NCBI RefSeq assembly: GCF_016899775.1
Contig: NZ_JACJJE010000001.1
Location: 1 to 64,000 of the forward strand
DNA length: 64,000 nucleotides
Direction of reading: 5' to 3'
Source of the DNA: Pseudoflavonifractor capillosus
GTDB taxonomy: Bacteria; Bacillota; Clostridia; Oscillospirales; Oscillospiraceae
This document shows positions 13,679 to 20,592 of the stretch, one piece after another. Below the pieces are notes generated by a model. That model was not told the DNA's origin and did no database searches. It saw nothing but the letters and a program-made list of their open reading frames with translations. Both the position numbers and the translations under genes were made by a program. Each line of letters starts with the position of its first letter. The first letter of the stretch is position 1.

Positions 13679-13689
13679 CGCTCTCCCGC
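13673..13689 (-). promoter_or_regulatory. Candidate anti-terminator hairpin in the truA leader
   Basis: GCGGGA, loop GAGCG, TCCCGC on the minus strand. Its 3' arm (13673-13678) is the 5' arm of the leader terminator, so the two hairpins cannot form together. That mutual exclusion is the layout of a transcription attenuator. The signal it would respond to is not visible. Confidence 0.5.
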
Positions 13690-13713
13690 ACTGGTTCCTG
13701 GGTTGCTATCGGG

Positions 13714-13742
13714 ATTATAACATAGTATAATCAGTTGGGCAA
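13714..13742 (-). promoter_or_regulatory. Sigma-A-type promoter of truA
   Basis: -35 TTGCCC (13737-13742), 17-bp spacer, -10 TATAAT (13714-13719) on the minus strand, with an expected start near 13707. A transcript ending at the leader terminator would be about 57 nt. Confidence 0.75.
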
Positions 13743-13880
13743 GCGTCCCTTTTTCGGAAAAAGGTGCATTTAATCGGATTTTAAGAAAGAGAAAAGTACC
13801 CTTTAAGACCGCCGCGGTATACTGAGAGACGATGAACCGGCCCAGGGCCGTCATCCATCCCAAGGGAAAGGAGCAATCCC

Positions 13881-14465
13881 ATGGAAATCACATTGGAACA
13901 AGTGGAGCGCCTGCGGGAAAAGGCCAACGTGTCCTACGGCCAGGCCAAGGCGGCCCTGGAATACAGCGGCGGCAATCTGCTGGACGCTTTGATCTATCTG
14001 GAGGAGCAGGGGGTCATCCCCCGGCCGGAGGACACCTACTACTCCACCAAGAATGAGGCCCCCCCTCCGCCGCCCCAGGAGCTGCCGGTCCTCCAGGTGA
14101 AGCCCGAGGCCAAACAGGCCAAGCAGAAAAAGCACAAGCGCCGGGGCGTGCGCCATCTGCTCCACTGGCTGCGGCGCATCCTGCTGGACAATGAGCTGGA
14201 GATCTGGCGCAAGGGGCAGCCCATCACCGCCGTCCCCATGCTGATTCTGCTGATTTTTGTGATCTTTTTGTACTGGATCGCCATTCCCCTGCTGATCCTG
14301 GGGCTGTTCCTGGGCTTCCGGTATCAGATCGCCGGGCCGGACCTGGAGAACGACACCATCAACGGCATGATGGACTCGGCGGCCAGCACGGCAGCCGATG
14401 TGGGCCGTCAGGTGATGGACGAGCTGAAAAACCAGCACGAAAAGTATAATAACCGTAAGAAATAA
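13881..14465 (+). CDS. UBA/DUF4342-like membrane protein
   Basis: 194 residues. The first 45 residues (LEQVERLREKANVSYGQAKAALEYSGGNLLDALIYLEE) form a UBA/TS-N-like three-helix domain of the DUF4342 kind. A Pro-rich and then Lys/Arg-rich linker follows. Next come hydrophobic helices at about 112-128 and 132-148 (ITAVPMLILLIFVIFLYWI and IPLLILGLFLGF), and the C-terminus is hydrophilic. AAAGGAG lies 8 nt before the ATG. It is transcribed toward the response regulator 84 nt downstream. Function unknown. Confidence 0.75.
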   Translation: MEITLEQVERLREKANVSYGQAKAALEYSGGNLLDALIYLEEQGVIPRPEDTYYSTKNEAPPPPPQELPVLQVKPEAKQAKQKKHKRRGVRHLLHWLRRILLDNELEIWRKGQPITAVPMLILLIFVIFLYWIAIPLLILGLFLGFRYQIAGPDLENDTINGMMDSAASTAADVGRQVMDELKNQHEKYNNRKK

Positions 14466-14549
14466 CATTTTGTATCGTTCCCGCCCGCCGGGCAGGGAAA
14501 TCAACAGGTGCGCCGCCTGCCGGGCGGCCGCCGCAAGGAGAAGATGGAA

Positions 14550-15227
14550 ATGGCAGAGAAGATCCTTCTGGTGGAGGATGAGGAAAAGCTGGCCCGCATG
14601 GTGGAGATGGAACTGCGCTATGAGGGCTATGAGGTGACCAAAGCCTTTGACGGCCGCAGCGGCCTGGAGGAGGCCCTGTCCGGGAAGTACGACCTGGTGC
14701 TGCTGGACATCATGCTGCCCCAGCTGTCGGGGATGGAGGTGCTCCGCCGCCTGCGGCGGGAGAGCGACATGCCGGTGATCATGCTCACCGCCCGGGACAG
14801 CGTCATCGACAAGGTGTCCGGCCTGGACTCCGGGGCGGACGACTATATCACCAAGCCCTTCGCCATTGAGGAACTGCTGGCCCGCATCCGGGCCGCCCTG
14901 CGCAAGCGCTCCAGCGCCCGGGCCGGCGCGGTTCTCTCGGCCGGTCCCCTGGAGATGGACGTGGACAAGCACTCGGTCACCGTCAAGGGCCAGGGGGTGG
15001 AGCTCACTAAGAAGGAGTTCGACCTGCTCCACCACCTGCTGGAGAACAAGGGCCGGGTTCTCTCCCGGGAGGCCCTGCTGGACAGCGTGTGGGGCTTCGA
15101 CTTCGTGGGGGAGACCAACTCGGTGGACGTGTATATCCGCTTTCTGCGCAGCAAGATCGACGAGGCCTTCGGCATCAAGCTCATCCACACCGTGCGGGGC
15201 GTGGGCTATGTGATTCGGGAGGACTGA
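14550..15227 (+). CDS. OmpR/PhoB-family response regulator
   Basis: 225 residues from MAEKILLVEDEEK. The receiver domain has the acidic pair E9/D10-type pocket, phospho-acceptor Asp53 (LVLLDIMLP), Thr80 and Lys102 (YITKPF). The C-terminal winged helix (about 132-225) ends in the typical TVRGVGYVIRE. AAGGAG at 14535-14540 fits the ATG at 14550 (9-nt spacing) better than the ATG at 14544. The long frame from 14508 is unsupported. The likely partner is the histidine kinase at 16745, although three features separate them: a lipoprotein gene, a repeat cluster and a flavodoxin gene. Confidence 0.93.
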   Translation: MAEKILLVEDEEKLARMVEMELRYEGYEVTKAFDGRSGLEEALSGKYDLVLLDIMLPQLSGMEVLRRLRRESDMPVIMLTARDSVIDKVSGLDSGADDYITKPFAIEELLARIRAALRKRSSARAGAVLSAGPLEMDVDKHSVTVKGQGVELTKKEFDLLHHLLENKGRVLSREALLDSVWGFDFVGETNSVDVYIRFLRSKIDEAFGIKLIHTVRGVGYVIRED

Positions 15228-15230
15228 CCT

Positions 15231-15614
15231 TTGAACTTATTTGGCCGCAGCGCTCTGGCTGCCTTGATTCTGACGCTGTTTCTCTCGGGATGCTCCGCTC
15301 CCACCTTCAATGGGAGCCGCACCGGGAACGACAGCCAATTTTTGATGGAGTATACCGTCCTCAATACCACCGACGGGCAGACCCTGTCCCTGGAGGCCGG
15401 AGATGCCTTGGACGTGGCTGTGGTCAGCACCTCCGGAACCGTGTCGGTGAACATCCAAAAGGAGGGAGCGCCGCCTCTGTATGCCCGGGAGGACGTCCCC
15501 ACCGGGCAGTTCTCCTTGGAAATTCCAGAGGACGGGGAATATAACATTACCGTCACCGGAGAACAGGCCCGGGGGAGCGTCAGTTTCGTGAGGCGGGACA
15601 ACTCCGGCCTGTGA
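15231..15614 (+). CDS. Small secreted lipoprotein of unknown function
   Basis: 127 residues. A lipoprotein signal peptide ends in the lipobox LSGC (Cys20), after a hydrophobic run ALAALILTLFLS. The mature part is short, beta-rich and acidic, with a pattern like an emp24/GOLD- or CUB-like beta sandwich (LSLEAGDALDVAVVSTSGTVS...FSLEIPEDGEYNITVTGE). The start is TTG at 15231, with GGGAGG 9 nt upstream overlapping the response regulator stop region, so translation is probably coupled to that gene. It may be a sensor partner of the two-component system. Confidence 0.7.
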   Translation: MNLFGRSALAALILTLFLSGCSAPTFNGSRTGNDSQFLMEYTVLNTTDGQTLSLEAGDALDVAVVSTSGTVSVNIQKEGAPPLYAREDVPTGQFSLEIPEDGEYNITVTGEQARGSVSFVRRDNSGL

Positions 15615-15673
15615 GGAATTCATCGCCAAGAGCTTACCTTCTCAGGCAAAGCCCAAACGAGACCGGAGCCGCC

Positions 15674-15744
15674 GGGCGGCCCAGTGTGCCGCCCCTACAT
15701 GGGAAACGGTCCCCTCACGACGGGCGGCCAAAGGCCGCCCCTAC
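15674..15744. repeat. Cluster III of CCCCTAC palindromes
   Basis: Two units, 15674-15698 and 15721-15744, with GGGCGGCC arms and GCCGCCCCTAC ends. The first is identical over 25 nt to 3651-3675. They lie just before structured repeat copy B in the gene-free stretch 15615-16204. Confidence 0.75.
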
Positions 15745-15795
15745 AGCGGAAAACAAACCAGGAGCGTTGGCTCGGCAAAGCCAGGCGCAGAAGAT

Positions 15796-16063
15796 GAACC
15801 GCAACGGCGTAAATTTTTGCAAACCCAGGGCCCAGTGGCCCGGCGGAGATTTAGACACCCACTCAAATTTTGCGCGCCGGAAATTTTCCACGCGTTTACA
15901 GGAGAACATCTCCCGTAACAGGGGTCCGGGGAAAGCGGCCTATGGGCCTAGGCGGAGCGAAGCGCAGCCGTAGCCCATCGGACGCGTCCTCGGGGGCGTT
16001 TTGCCTTCTTTTTCGCCACGGAAAAAGAAGGTCGCCGCCCGCAGGCGGCGAAATCTCCCCGCG
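15796..16063 (+). repeat. Structured repeat element, copy B (inverted partner of copy A)
   Basis: A 268-nt copy of the element at 7551-7798. Shared blocks run from GAACCGCA at 15796 through AAATTTTTGCAAACC, AGGGCCCAGTGG and TTTTGCGCGCCGGAAATTTT to the hairpins CCTTCTTTTTC/GAAAAAGAAGG (16004-16031, loop GCCACG) and CGCCGCC/GGCGGCG (16033-16050). The central stem is kept with changed bases: CCGGGG (15926-15931) with CCTCGG (15988-15993), GCG (15935-15937) with CGC (15983-15985), and ATGGGC (15942-15947) with GCCCAT (15973-15978). It is oriented toward the flavodoxin gene. Confidence 0.75.
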
Positions 16064-16080
16064 GAAAACCACCGGAGCGG

Positions 16081-16153
16081 CGCGTCCAGGAGGCCGCGCC
16101 CTACGGGCGTCGCACCCCACGGGGAACGGGCGGCCACACGGGGCCGCCCCTAC
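16081..16153. repeat. Cluster IV of palindromes
   Basis: A GAGGCCGCGCCCTAC-type unit ends at 16104 (also seen near 3725), and a CGGGCGGCC...GGCCGCCCCTAC unit spans 16127-16153. They sit between repeat copy B and the flavodoxin gene. Confidence 0.65.
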
Positions 16154-16204
16154 AAAAGTGCGAAGAAGGCGGCGAAATCCCCCACCGAAAGGAGCAGAAA
16201 CAAC

Positions 16205-16708
16205 ATGACCATCGTCTATCAGTCCAAAACCGGCTTCACCAAACAGTACGCTGAAATGCTGGGAGCATCGGAGCACGTGGAGGTCCTCCCTCTGAAGGAG
16301 GCGGAGCAGAAGCTCTCCTCCGGCACGCCGGTTCTGTTCCTGGGCCCCCTGTCCGCCGGCCGGATCGTGGGCCTGGAGCGGGCCCGAAAGGCCTTTCTTC
16401 TCCGAGGCGTGTGCGGGGTTGGGATGTCCCTGCCCTCTCCGGAGCTGCCGGAGAAGCTGCGCCAGGGCAATCAGCTGGGGGACCTGCCTGTCTTCTATCT
16501 CCAGGGCGGCTGGGCCCCGGACCGGGTGAATCCCATGACCCGGGCCATGGTCAATCTGGTGACCCGCTCTATCCGGAGAGAGCTCCAGGCCAAGGGGGCG
16601 GACCGCACGCCCCGGGAGGAGGCCATGCTGGATATGCTGCTCCACGGGGGCAGCTTTGTCTCCCCGGACAACCTGCCGTCCCTCCAGAATTGGCTGTCCA
16701 AGCAGTAA
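16205..16708 (+). CDS. Flavodoxin-domain protein
   Basis: 167 residues beginning MTIVYQSKTGFTKQYAEML, the phosphate-binding loop of flavodoxin folds (SKTGFTK at 7-13). The rest (VLFLGPLSAGRIVGLE, GVCGVGMSLPS, PVFYLQGGWAPDRV) follows the alpha/beta order of flavodoxin-like proteins related to the HemG or DUF5-type group. It probably binds FMN and moves electrons. AAAGGAG precedes the ATG at 16205; the longer frame from 16001 reads through repeats. The histidine kinase starts 36 nt downstream, so the pair is likely co-transcribed. Confidence 0.8.
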   Translation: MTIVYQSKTGFTKQYAEMLGASEHVEVLPLKEAEQKLSSGTPVLFLGPLSAGRIVGLERARKAFLLRGVCGVGMSLPSPELPEKLRQGNQLGDLPVFYLQGGWAPDRVNPMTRAMVNLVTRSIRRELQAKGADRTPREEAMLDMLLHGGSFVSPDNLPSLQNWLSKQ

Positions 16709-16744
16709 TCTTCCCCTGAATTTCAACAAAAAGGAGGGAACGCC

Positions 16745-18226
16745 ATGCCCCAGCGGAAGCACCGCTTTCAAGCCCCCCCGTCCCAGGACCCCCTGAGCGG
16801 CGCCAAGTCCTCCCTGGTCTTTCGCCTGAACTTCGGCTTTTTCTTCCGGCAGCTGGTGATTTTTCTGGTGATGGATCTGCTGCTGCTCTTCATGGCTACC
16901 GCCGGGCTGTTTCTCTATGCGGAGAACCGGTGCGCCACGGTGGCCGCCCTGGTGGAGGAGCGGGGCGTCCCCTCCGCCGACACCATCCCCTGGATGGAGG
17001 CCAGCGACTACACCATCATCCCCTTGAGAGAAATGCCTTCCTTCTCCGAGGAGACTGCAGCGGGGTACTCGCTCCTCCCAATCCCCTTCCTCCCTCAGTA
17101 TCCGGAGCTGGAGGGCGGCACCCGCTCCTGGGACCTCTCCTCCTACTACACCATCGTACTGCCCAACAACGGAGAGCCCTATGCTATCACGGTGGACCTG
17201 TCCGGCATCTCCAGCACGCTCTACTGGGCGGGGATCGTCCTGCTGGTGTGCGAGGGGCTGTCCCTGATCACCGGGCTGTTTCGGAATAACCGGTCCATCC
17301 ACAAGATCCTAAAGCCCATCCAGGATCTGGCCGCCACCGCCTCCCGGCTCAACTCCATGACCCACATGTCCCGACAGGAGCTGGAGGCCCTGGCGGGGGA
17401 GCTGGAGAAAATCAACGCCACCCATCTGGACAGCCGCATCGACCTGCCCGCCACCCAGAAGGAGCTGCGCTCCCTGGCCCAGGCCATCAACGCCATGCTG
17501 GACCGGATCAACAAGGCGTACAGCGCCCAGATGCGCTTCGTCTCCGACGCCAGCCACGAGCTGCGCACCCCCATTGCCGTCATCCAGGGCTACGCCTCCC
17601 TTCTGGACCGGTGGGGCAAGGACGACCCGGAGGCCCTCCAGGAGTCCATCAACGCCATCCGCTCCGAGGCCAAGTCCATGGAGAACCTGGTAGAGCAGCT
17701 GCTGTTCCTGGCCCGAGGGGACAACGACACCCAGCCGGTGAAGCGCACCCACTTCGACCTCACGGCTCTGGCCGGGGAGGTGCTGCGGGAGGAGGAGATG
17801 ATCCACGAGGACCGCATCTTCCTGCCCCGGTGGGGGGAGGAGCCGGTGCCGGTGTACGCCGACCAGGGGCTCATCAAGCAGGTGATGCGGATTTTGATGG
17901 ACAACAGCGTGAAGTACAGCGCTCCGGACAGCCGCATCTATCTGCGGGTGATGGTGCTGGACGGCCACGCCCGGGTCACCGTCCAGGACGAGGGCATGGG
18001 CATCTCCCCCGAGGGCATCCCCCACATCTTCGACCGCTTCTACCGCACCGACCAGTCCCGGGATCGAAAGACCGGCGGCACCGGCCTGGGACTGTCCATC
18101 GCCAAGTGGATCATCGACCGCCACGGAGGCTGGTTTGAGGTGGTCTCCCGGGAGGGGGTCGGCACCCGGATTTCCTTCCTGCTGCCCGCCGATCAAATAC
18201 CCCCGGCGGAGGAGGCGGCGGGATAA
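16745..18226 (+). CDS. Membrane sensor histidine kinase
   Basis: 493 residues. Membrane helices at about 36-59 and 157-180 flank an extracytoplasmic sensor of about 95 residues. A HAMP-like stretch (183-250) follows, then HisKA with phospho-acceptor His271 in SDASHELRTP and a HATPase_c domain with N box (QVMRILMDNSVKYSAP), G1 (VQDEGMGIS) and G2 (GGTGLGLSIAKWI). It ends in a short acidic tail. It likely phosphorylates the response regulator at 14550. AAGGAGG lies upstream of the ATG. Its stop overlaps the next start by one base (TAATG). Confidence 0.95.
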   Translation: MPQRKHRFQAPPSQDPLSGAKSSLVFRLNFGFFFRQLVIFLVMDLLLLFMATAGLFLYAENRCATVAALVEERGVPSADTIPWMEASDYTIIPLREMPSFSEETAAGYSLLPIPFLPQYPELEGGTRSWDLSSYYTIVLPNNGEPYAITVDLSGISSTLYWAGIVLLVCEGLSLITGLFRNNRSIHKILKPIQDLAATASRLNSMTHMSRQELEALAGELEKINATHLDSRIDLPATQKELRSLAQAINAMLDRINKAYSAQMRFVSDASHELRTPIAVIQGYASLLDRWGKDDPEALQESINAIRSEAKSMENLVEQLLFLARGDNDTQPVKRTHFDLTALAGEVLREEEMIHEDRIFLPRWGEEPVPVYADQGLIKQVMRILMDNSVKYSAPDSRIYLRVMVLDGHARVTVQDEGMGISPEGIPHIFDRFYRTDQSRDRKTGGTGLGLSIAKWIIDRHGGWFEVVSREGVGTRISFLLPADQIPPAEEAAG

Positions 18227-18486
18227 TGTACTACGTCTATCTCCTCCGCTGTGCGGACGGCACCCTGTACACCGGCTTCACCAACGACCTGGCCCGCCGC
18301 CTGACCGCCCATAACGCCGGAAAGGGGGCAAAATACACCCGGAGCCGCCTCCCGGTGGATCTGGTCTACTGGGAAAATTTCTCCAACAAATCTTCTGCCC
18401 TCCGGCGGGAATGCGCCATAAAGCGGCTCTCCCGGGCGGAAAAACTCTCCCTGATTCAATCGTTTGTCTCCCAAGGTCCGATCTGA
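18226..18486 (+). CDS. GIY-YIG domain nuclease-like protein
   Basis: 86 residues of the YhbQ/UPF0213-type family. The motif YYVYLLRCADGTLYTGFTNDLARRLTAHNAG carries the Y...Y...G...R arrangement of the GIY-YIG fold, and ALRRECAIKRLSRAEK supplies the conserved Glu and Lys region. These single-domain proteins are thought to act on branched or damaged DNA; the substrate is not established. It overlaps the kinase stop by one base and is followed by a terminator, so it is the last gene of that unit. Confidence 0.92.
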   Translation: MYYVYLLRCADGTLYTGFTNDLARRLTAHNAGKGAKYTRSRLPVDLVYWENFSNKSSALRRECAIKRLSRAEKLSLIQSFVSQGPI

Positions 18487-18494
18487 ACGCCCGA

Positions 18495-18527
18495 CGGGCG
18501 GGTCCGTACTGCGGCCCGCCCGCTTTT
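18495..18527 (+). terminator. Intrinsic terminator after the GIY-YIG gene
   Basis: CGGGCGGG (18495-18502), 12-nt loop, CCCGCCCG (18515-18522), then CTTTT. Confidence 0.8.
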
Positions 18528-18595
18528 GCGAACATTTATGCTGAATGTCCGGGTTTTTCTCCCTTTTGTCCTTGGATTTTGGCGGGAAAAGGCTC

Positions 18596-18624
18596 TTGAA
18601 ATTCAAAAAACCATGTGGCATAAT
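18596..18624 (+). promoter_or_regulatory. Promoter of the Rrf2 regulator
   Basis: -35 TTGAAA (18596-18601), 17-bp spacer, -10 CATAAT (18619-18624). The expected start is near 18631, giving a leader of about 30 nt before the ATG. Confidence 0.65.
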
Positions 18625-18662
18625 AACACCGACCATTCGACACCAAAGGAGTGACGACTGCT

Positions 18663-19088
18663 ATGATGGTTTCCACAAAGGGCCGCTACGCTCTGCGGGT
18701 GATGATCGACTTAGCGGAGCACGATGACGGATTGTACATCCCCCTGAAAGAGATCGCCGCCCGGCAGGATATTTCCGAGAAATATCTGGAAAGCATCGTA
18801 AAGCTGCTGACCCGAAACGGCGACCTGGTGGGCGTCCGGGGCAAGGGGGGCGGCTACCGCCTGACCCGCTCCCCGGAGGAGTACACCGTGGGCAGCATCC
18901 TGCGCCTGACCGAGGGGGGGCTGGCCCCCGTGGGCTGTCCCGGGCTGGACAGCCGCAGCTGCGACCGGGCGGAGGACTGCCGGACCCTCCCCATGTGGAG
19001 AGAGCTGGACAAGCTCATCAACGACTATCTGGACGGCGTAACCTTGGCCGACCTGATCTGCCCCAAAGAGGAGGAGGCGGTCCTCTGA
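18663..19088 (+). CDS. Rrf2-family transcriptional regulator
   Basis: 141 residues beginning MMVSTKGRYALRVMIDLA, the canonical Rrf2 start. The N-terminal winged helix spans about 1-85 (VRGKGGGYRLTRSPEEYTVG is the wing). Three cysteines, CPGLDSRSC followed by DRAEDC, occupy the positions that hold an iron-sulfur cluster in IscR and NsrR. CymR, the Rrf2 cysteine regulator of Firmicutes, usually lacks them. The ATG at 18663 is chosen over the GTG at 18651 because AAAGGAG overlaps the latter. The next gene is an O-acetylhomoserine sulfhydrylase, suggesting control of sulfur amino-acid metabolism. Confidence 0.9.
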   Translation: MMVSTKGRYALRVMIDLAEHDDGLYIPLKEIAARQDISEKYLESIVKLLTRNGDLVGVRGKGGGYRLTRSPEEYTVGSILRLTEGGLAPVGCPGLDSRSCDRAEDCRTLPMWRELDKLINDYLDGVTLADLICPKEEEAVL

Positions 19089-19097
19089 CCCGCCTCC

Positions 19098-19133
19098 AAG
19101 CGTGCCGCCCTGATGGGCGGCACGCTTTTCTTT
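19098..19133 (+). terminator. Intrinsic terminator of the Rrf2 gene
   Basis: AAGCGTGCCGCCC, TGAT, GGGCGGCACGCTT (19098-19127), running into TTTTCTTTT. Confidence 0.92.
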
Positions 19134-19144
19134 TCTATTACCCA

Positions 19145-19173
19145 TTGACTTAATTGGTTTTCGATGGTATACT
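19145..19173 (+). promoter_or_regulatory. Promoter of the O-acetylhomoserine sulfhydrylase gene
   Basis: -35 TTGACT (19145-19150), 17-bp spacer, -10 TATACT (19168-19173). The leader to the ATG at 19247 is about 67 nt. An Rrf2 operator overlapping this promoter would be the obvious place for control by the neighbour; I see no clear palindrome. Confidence 0.75.
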
Positions 19174-19246
19174 GCCCTACATATTCCGGGGCAGGGTTGA
19201 TCTCTCCCCGGCCGCCCACTTCCCAGATACAGAAAGGATGCTTCCC

Positions 19247-20536
19247 ATGGCCCAGAACCCCGCCTATCACTTTGAGACTCTCCAGCTCCACGCCGGACAG
19301 GAGAACCCCGACCCGGCCACCGGCGCCCGGGCGGTCCCCATCTATCAGACCGCCGCCTACGTCTTCCCGGACGCCGCCCACGCCGCCGCCCGCTTTGCCC
19401 TGGAGGAGCCAGGCAACATCTACGGCCGCCTCACCAATCCCACCCAGGAGGTGCTGGAGCGGCGGATGGCCGCCCTGGAGGGGGGAAGCGCCGCCCTGGC
19501 GGTGGCCTCCGGCGCCGCCGCCATCACCTATACCATCCAGGCCCTGGCCCAGGCGGGGGACCACATCGTGGCCCAGAAGACCATCTACGGCGGCACCTAT
19601 AACCTGCTGGCCAACACCCTGCCCCCCTTTGGAATTACCGCAACCTTTGTGGACGCCCACGACCTGGCGGAGGTGGAGGGGGCCATCCGCCCCAACACCA
19701 AGGCGGTCTACCTGGAGACTCTGGGCAACCCCAACAGCGACCTCCCCGATCTGGACGCCATTGCCGCCATCGCCCACCGCCACGGCATCCCCCTGGTGGT
19801 GGACAACACCTTCGGCACCCCCTACTTCATCCGGCCCATCGAACACGGGGCCGATGTGGTGGTCCACTCCGCCACCAAATTTTTAGGGGGCCACGGCACC
19901 ACCCTGGGCGGGATCATCGTGGACGGGGGAACCTTTGACTGGAAGGCCTCCGGCCGCTTCGCCCCCATCGGGGCGCCCAACCCCAGCTACCACGGGGTCT
20001 GCTTCGCGGACGCCGCCGGTCCCGCCGCCCTGACCACCTACGTCCGGGCCATCCTGCTGCGGGACACCGGGGCGGCCATCTCCCCCTTCAACGCTTTTCT
20101 TCTGCTCCAGGGGATCGAGACCCTGTCCCTCCGCCTGGACCGTCACGCCGAGAACACCCGGAAGGTGGTGGAGTATCTCTCCCGCCACCCCAAGGTGGAG
20201 CGGGTCAACCACCCCTCCCTCCCGAGCCACCCGGACCACGAACTGTACCGGCGGTATTTTCCCCGGGGCGGCGGCTCCATCTTCACCGTGGACCTGAAAG
20301 GGGGGCAGGAGGGGGCCTTCCGCTTCCTGGACCACCTGAAGCTGTTCTCCCTGCTGGCCAACGTGGCCGACTCCAAGAGCCTGGTCATCCACCCGGCCAC
20401 CACCACCCACGCCCAGCTGCCTCCGGAGGAGCAGGCGGAGCAGGGGATTCTCCCCGGCACCGTCCGGCTGTCCATCGGCACCGAGCACGGGGACGACCTG
20501 CTAGCCGACCTGGCGCAGGCCCTGGAATCCGTATAA
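19247..20536 (+). CDS. metY: O-acetylhomoserine (thiol)-lyase, PLP enzyme
   Basis: 429 residues of the Cys/Met metabolism PLP family. The size (about 430) and the start [31 protein letters not shown] are those of O-acetylhomoserine sulfhydrylase, which makes homocysteine from O-acetylhomoserine and sulfide. The PLP lysine is Lys211 in [14 protein letters not shown]; the Asp of [10 protein letters not shown] (186) binds the pyridine nitrogen. AGAAAGGA 8 nt before the ATG at 19247 sets the start; the 31-residue upstream extension is unsupported. The frame opposite is a codon-bias shadow. Confidence 0.95.
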   Translation: MAQNPAYHFETLQLHAGQENPDPATGARAVPIYQTAAYVFPDAAHAAARFALEEPGNIYGRLTNPTQEVLERRMAALEGGSAALAVASGAAAITYTIQALAQAGDHIVAQKTIYGGTYNLLANTLPPFGITATFVDAHDLAEVEGAIRPNTKAVYLETLGNPNSDLPDLDAIAAIAHRHGIPLVVDNTFGTPYFIRPIEHGADVVVHSATKFLGGHGTTLGGIIVDGGTFDWKASGRFAPIGAPNPSYHGVCFADAAGPAALTTYVRAILLRDTGAAISPFNAFLLLQGIETLSLRLDRHAENTRKVVEYLSRHPKVERVNHPSLPSHPDHELYRRYFPRGGGSIFTVDLKGGQEGAFRFLDHLKLFSLLANVADSKSLVIHPATTTHAQLPPEEQAEQGILPGTVRLSIGTEHGDDLLADLAQALESV

Positions 20537-20543
20537 ATACATT

Positions 20544-20573
20544 GGCGCGGCCCATCAGGGCCGCGCCGATTTT
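20544..20573 (+). terminator. Terminator between convergent metY and the amidohydrolase
   Basis: GGCGCGGCCC, ATCA, GGGCCGCGCC (20544-20567), then GATTTTG. It starts 8 nt after metY. Confidence 0.85.
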
Positions 20574-20592
20574 GTCTTGTTTTATGCGTATT

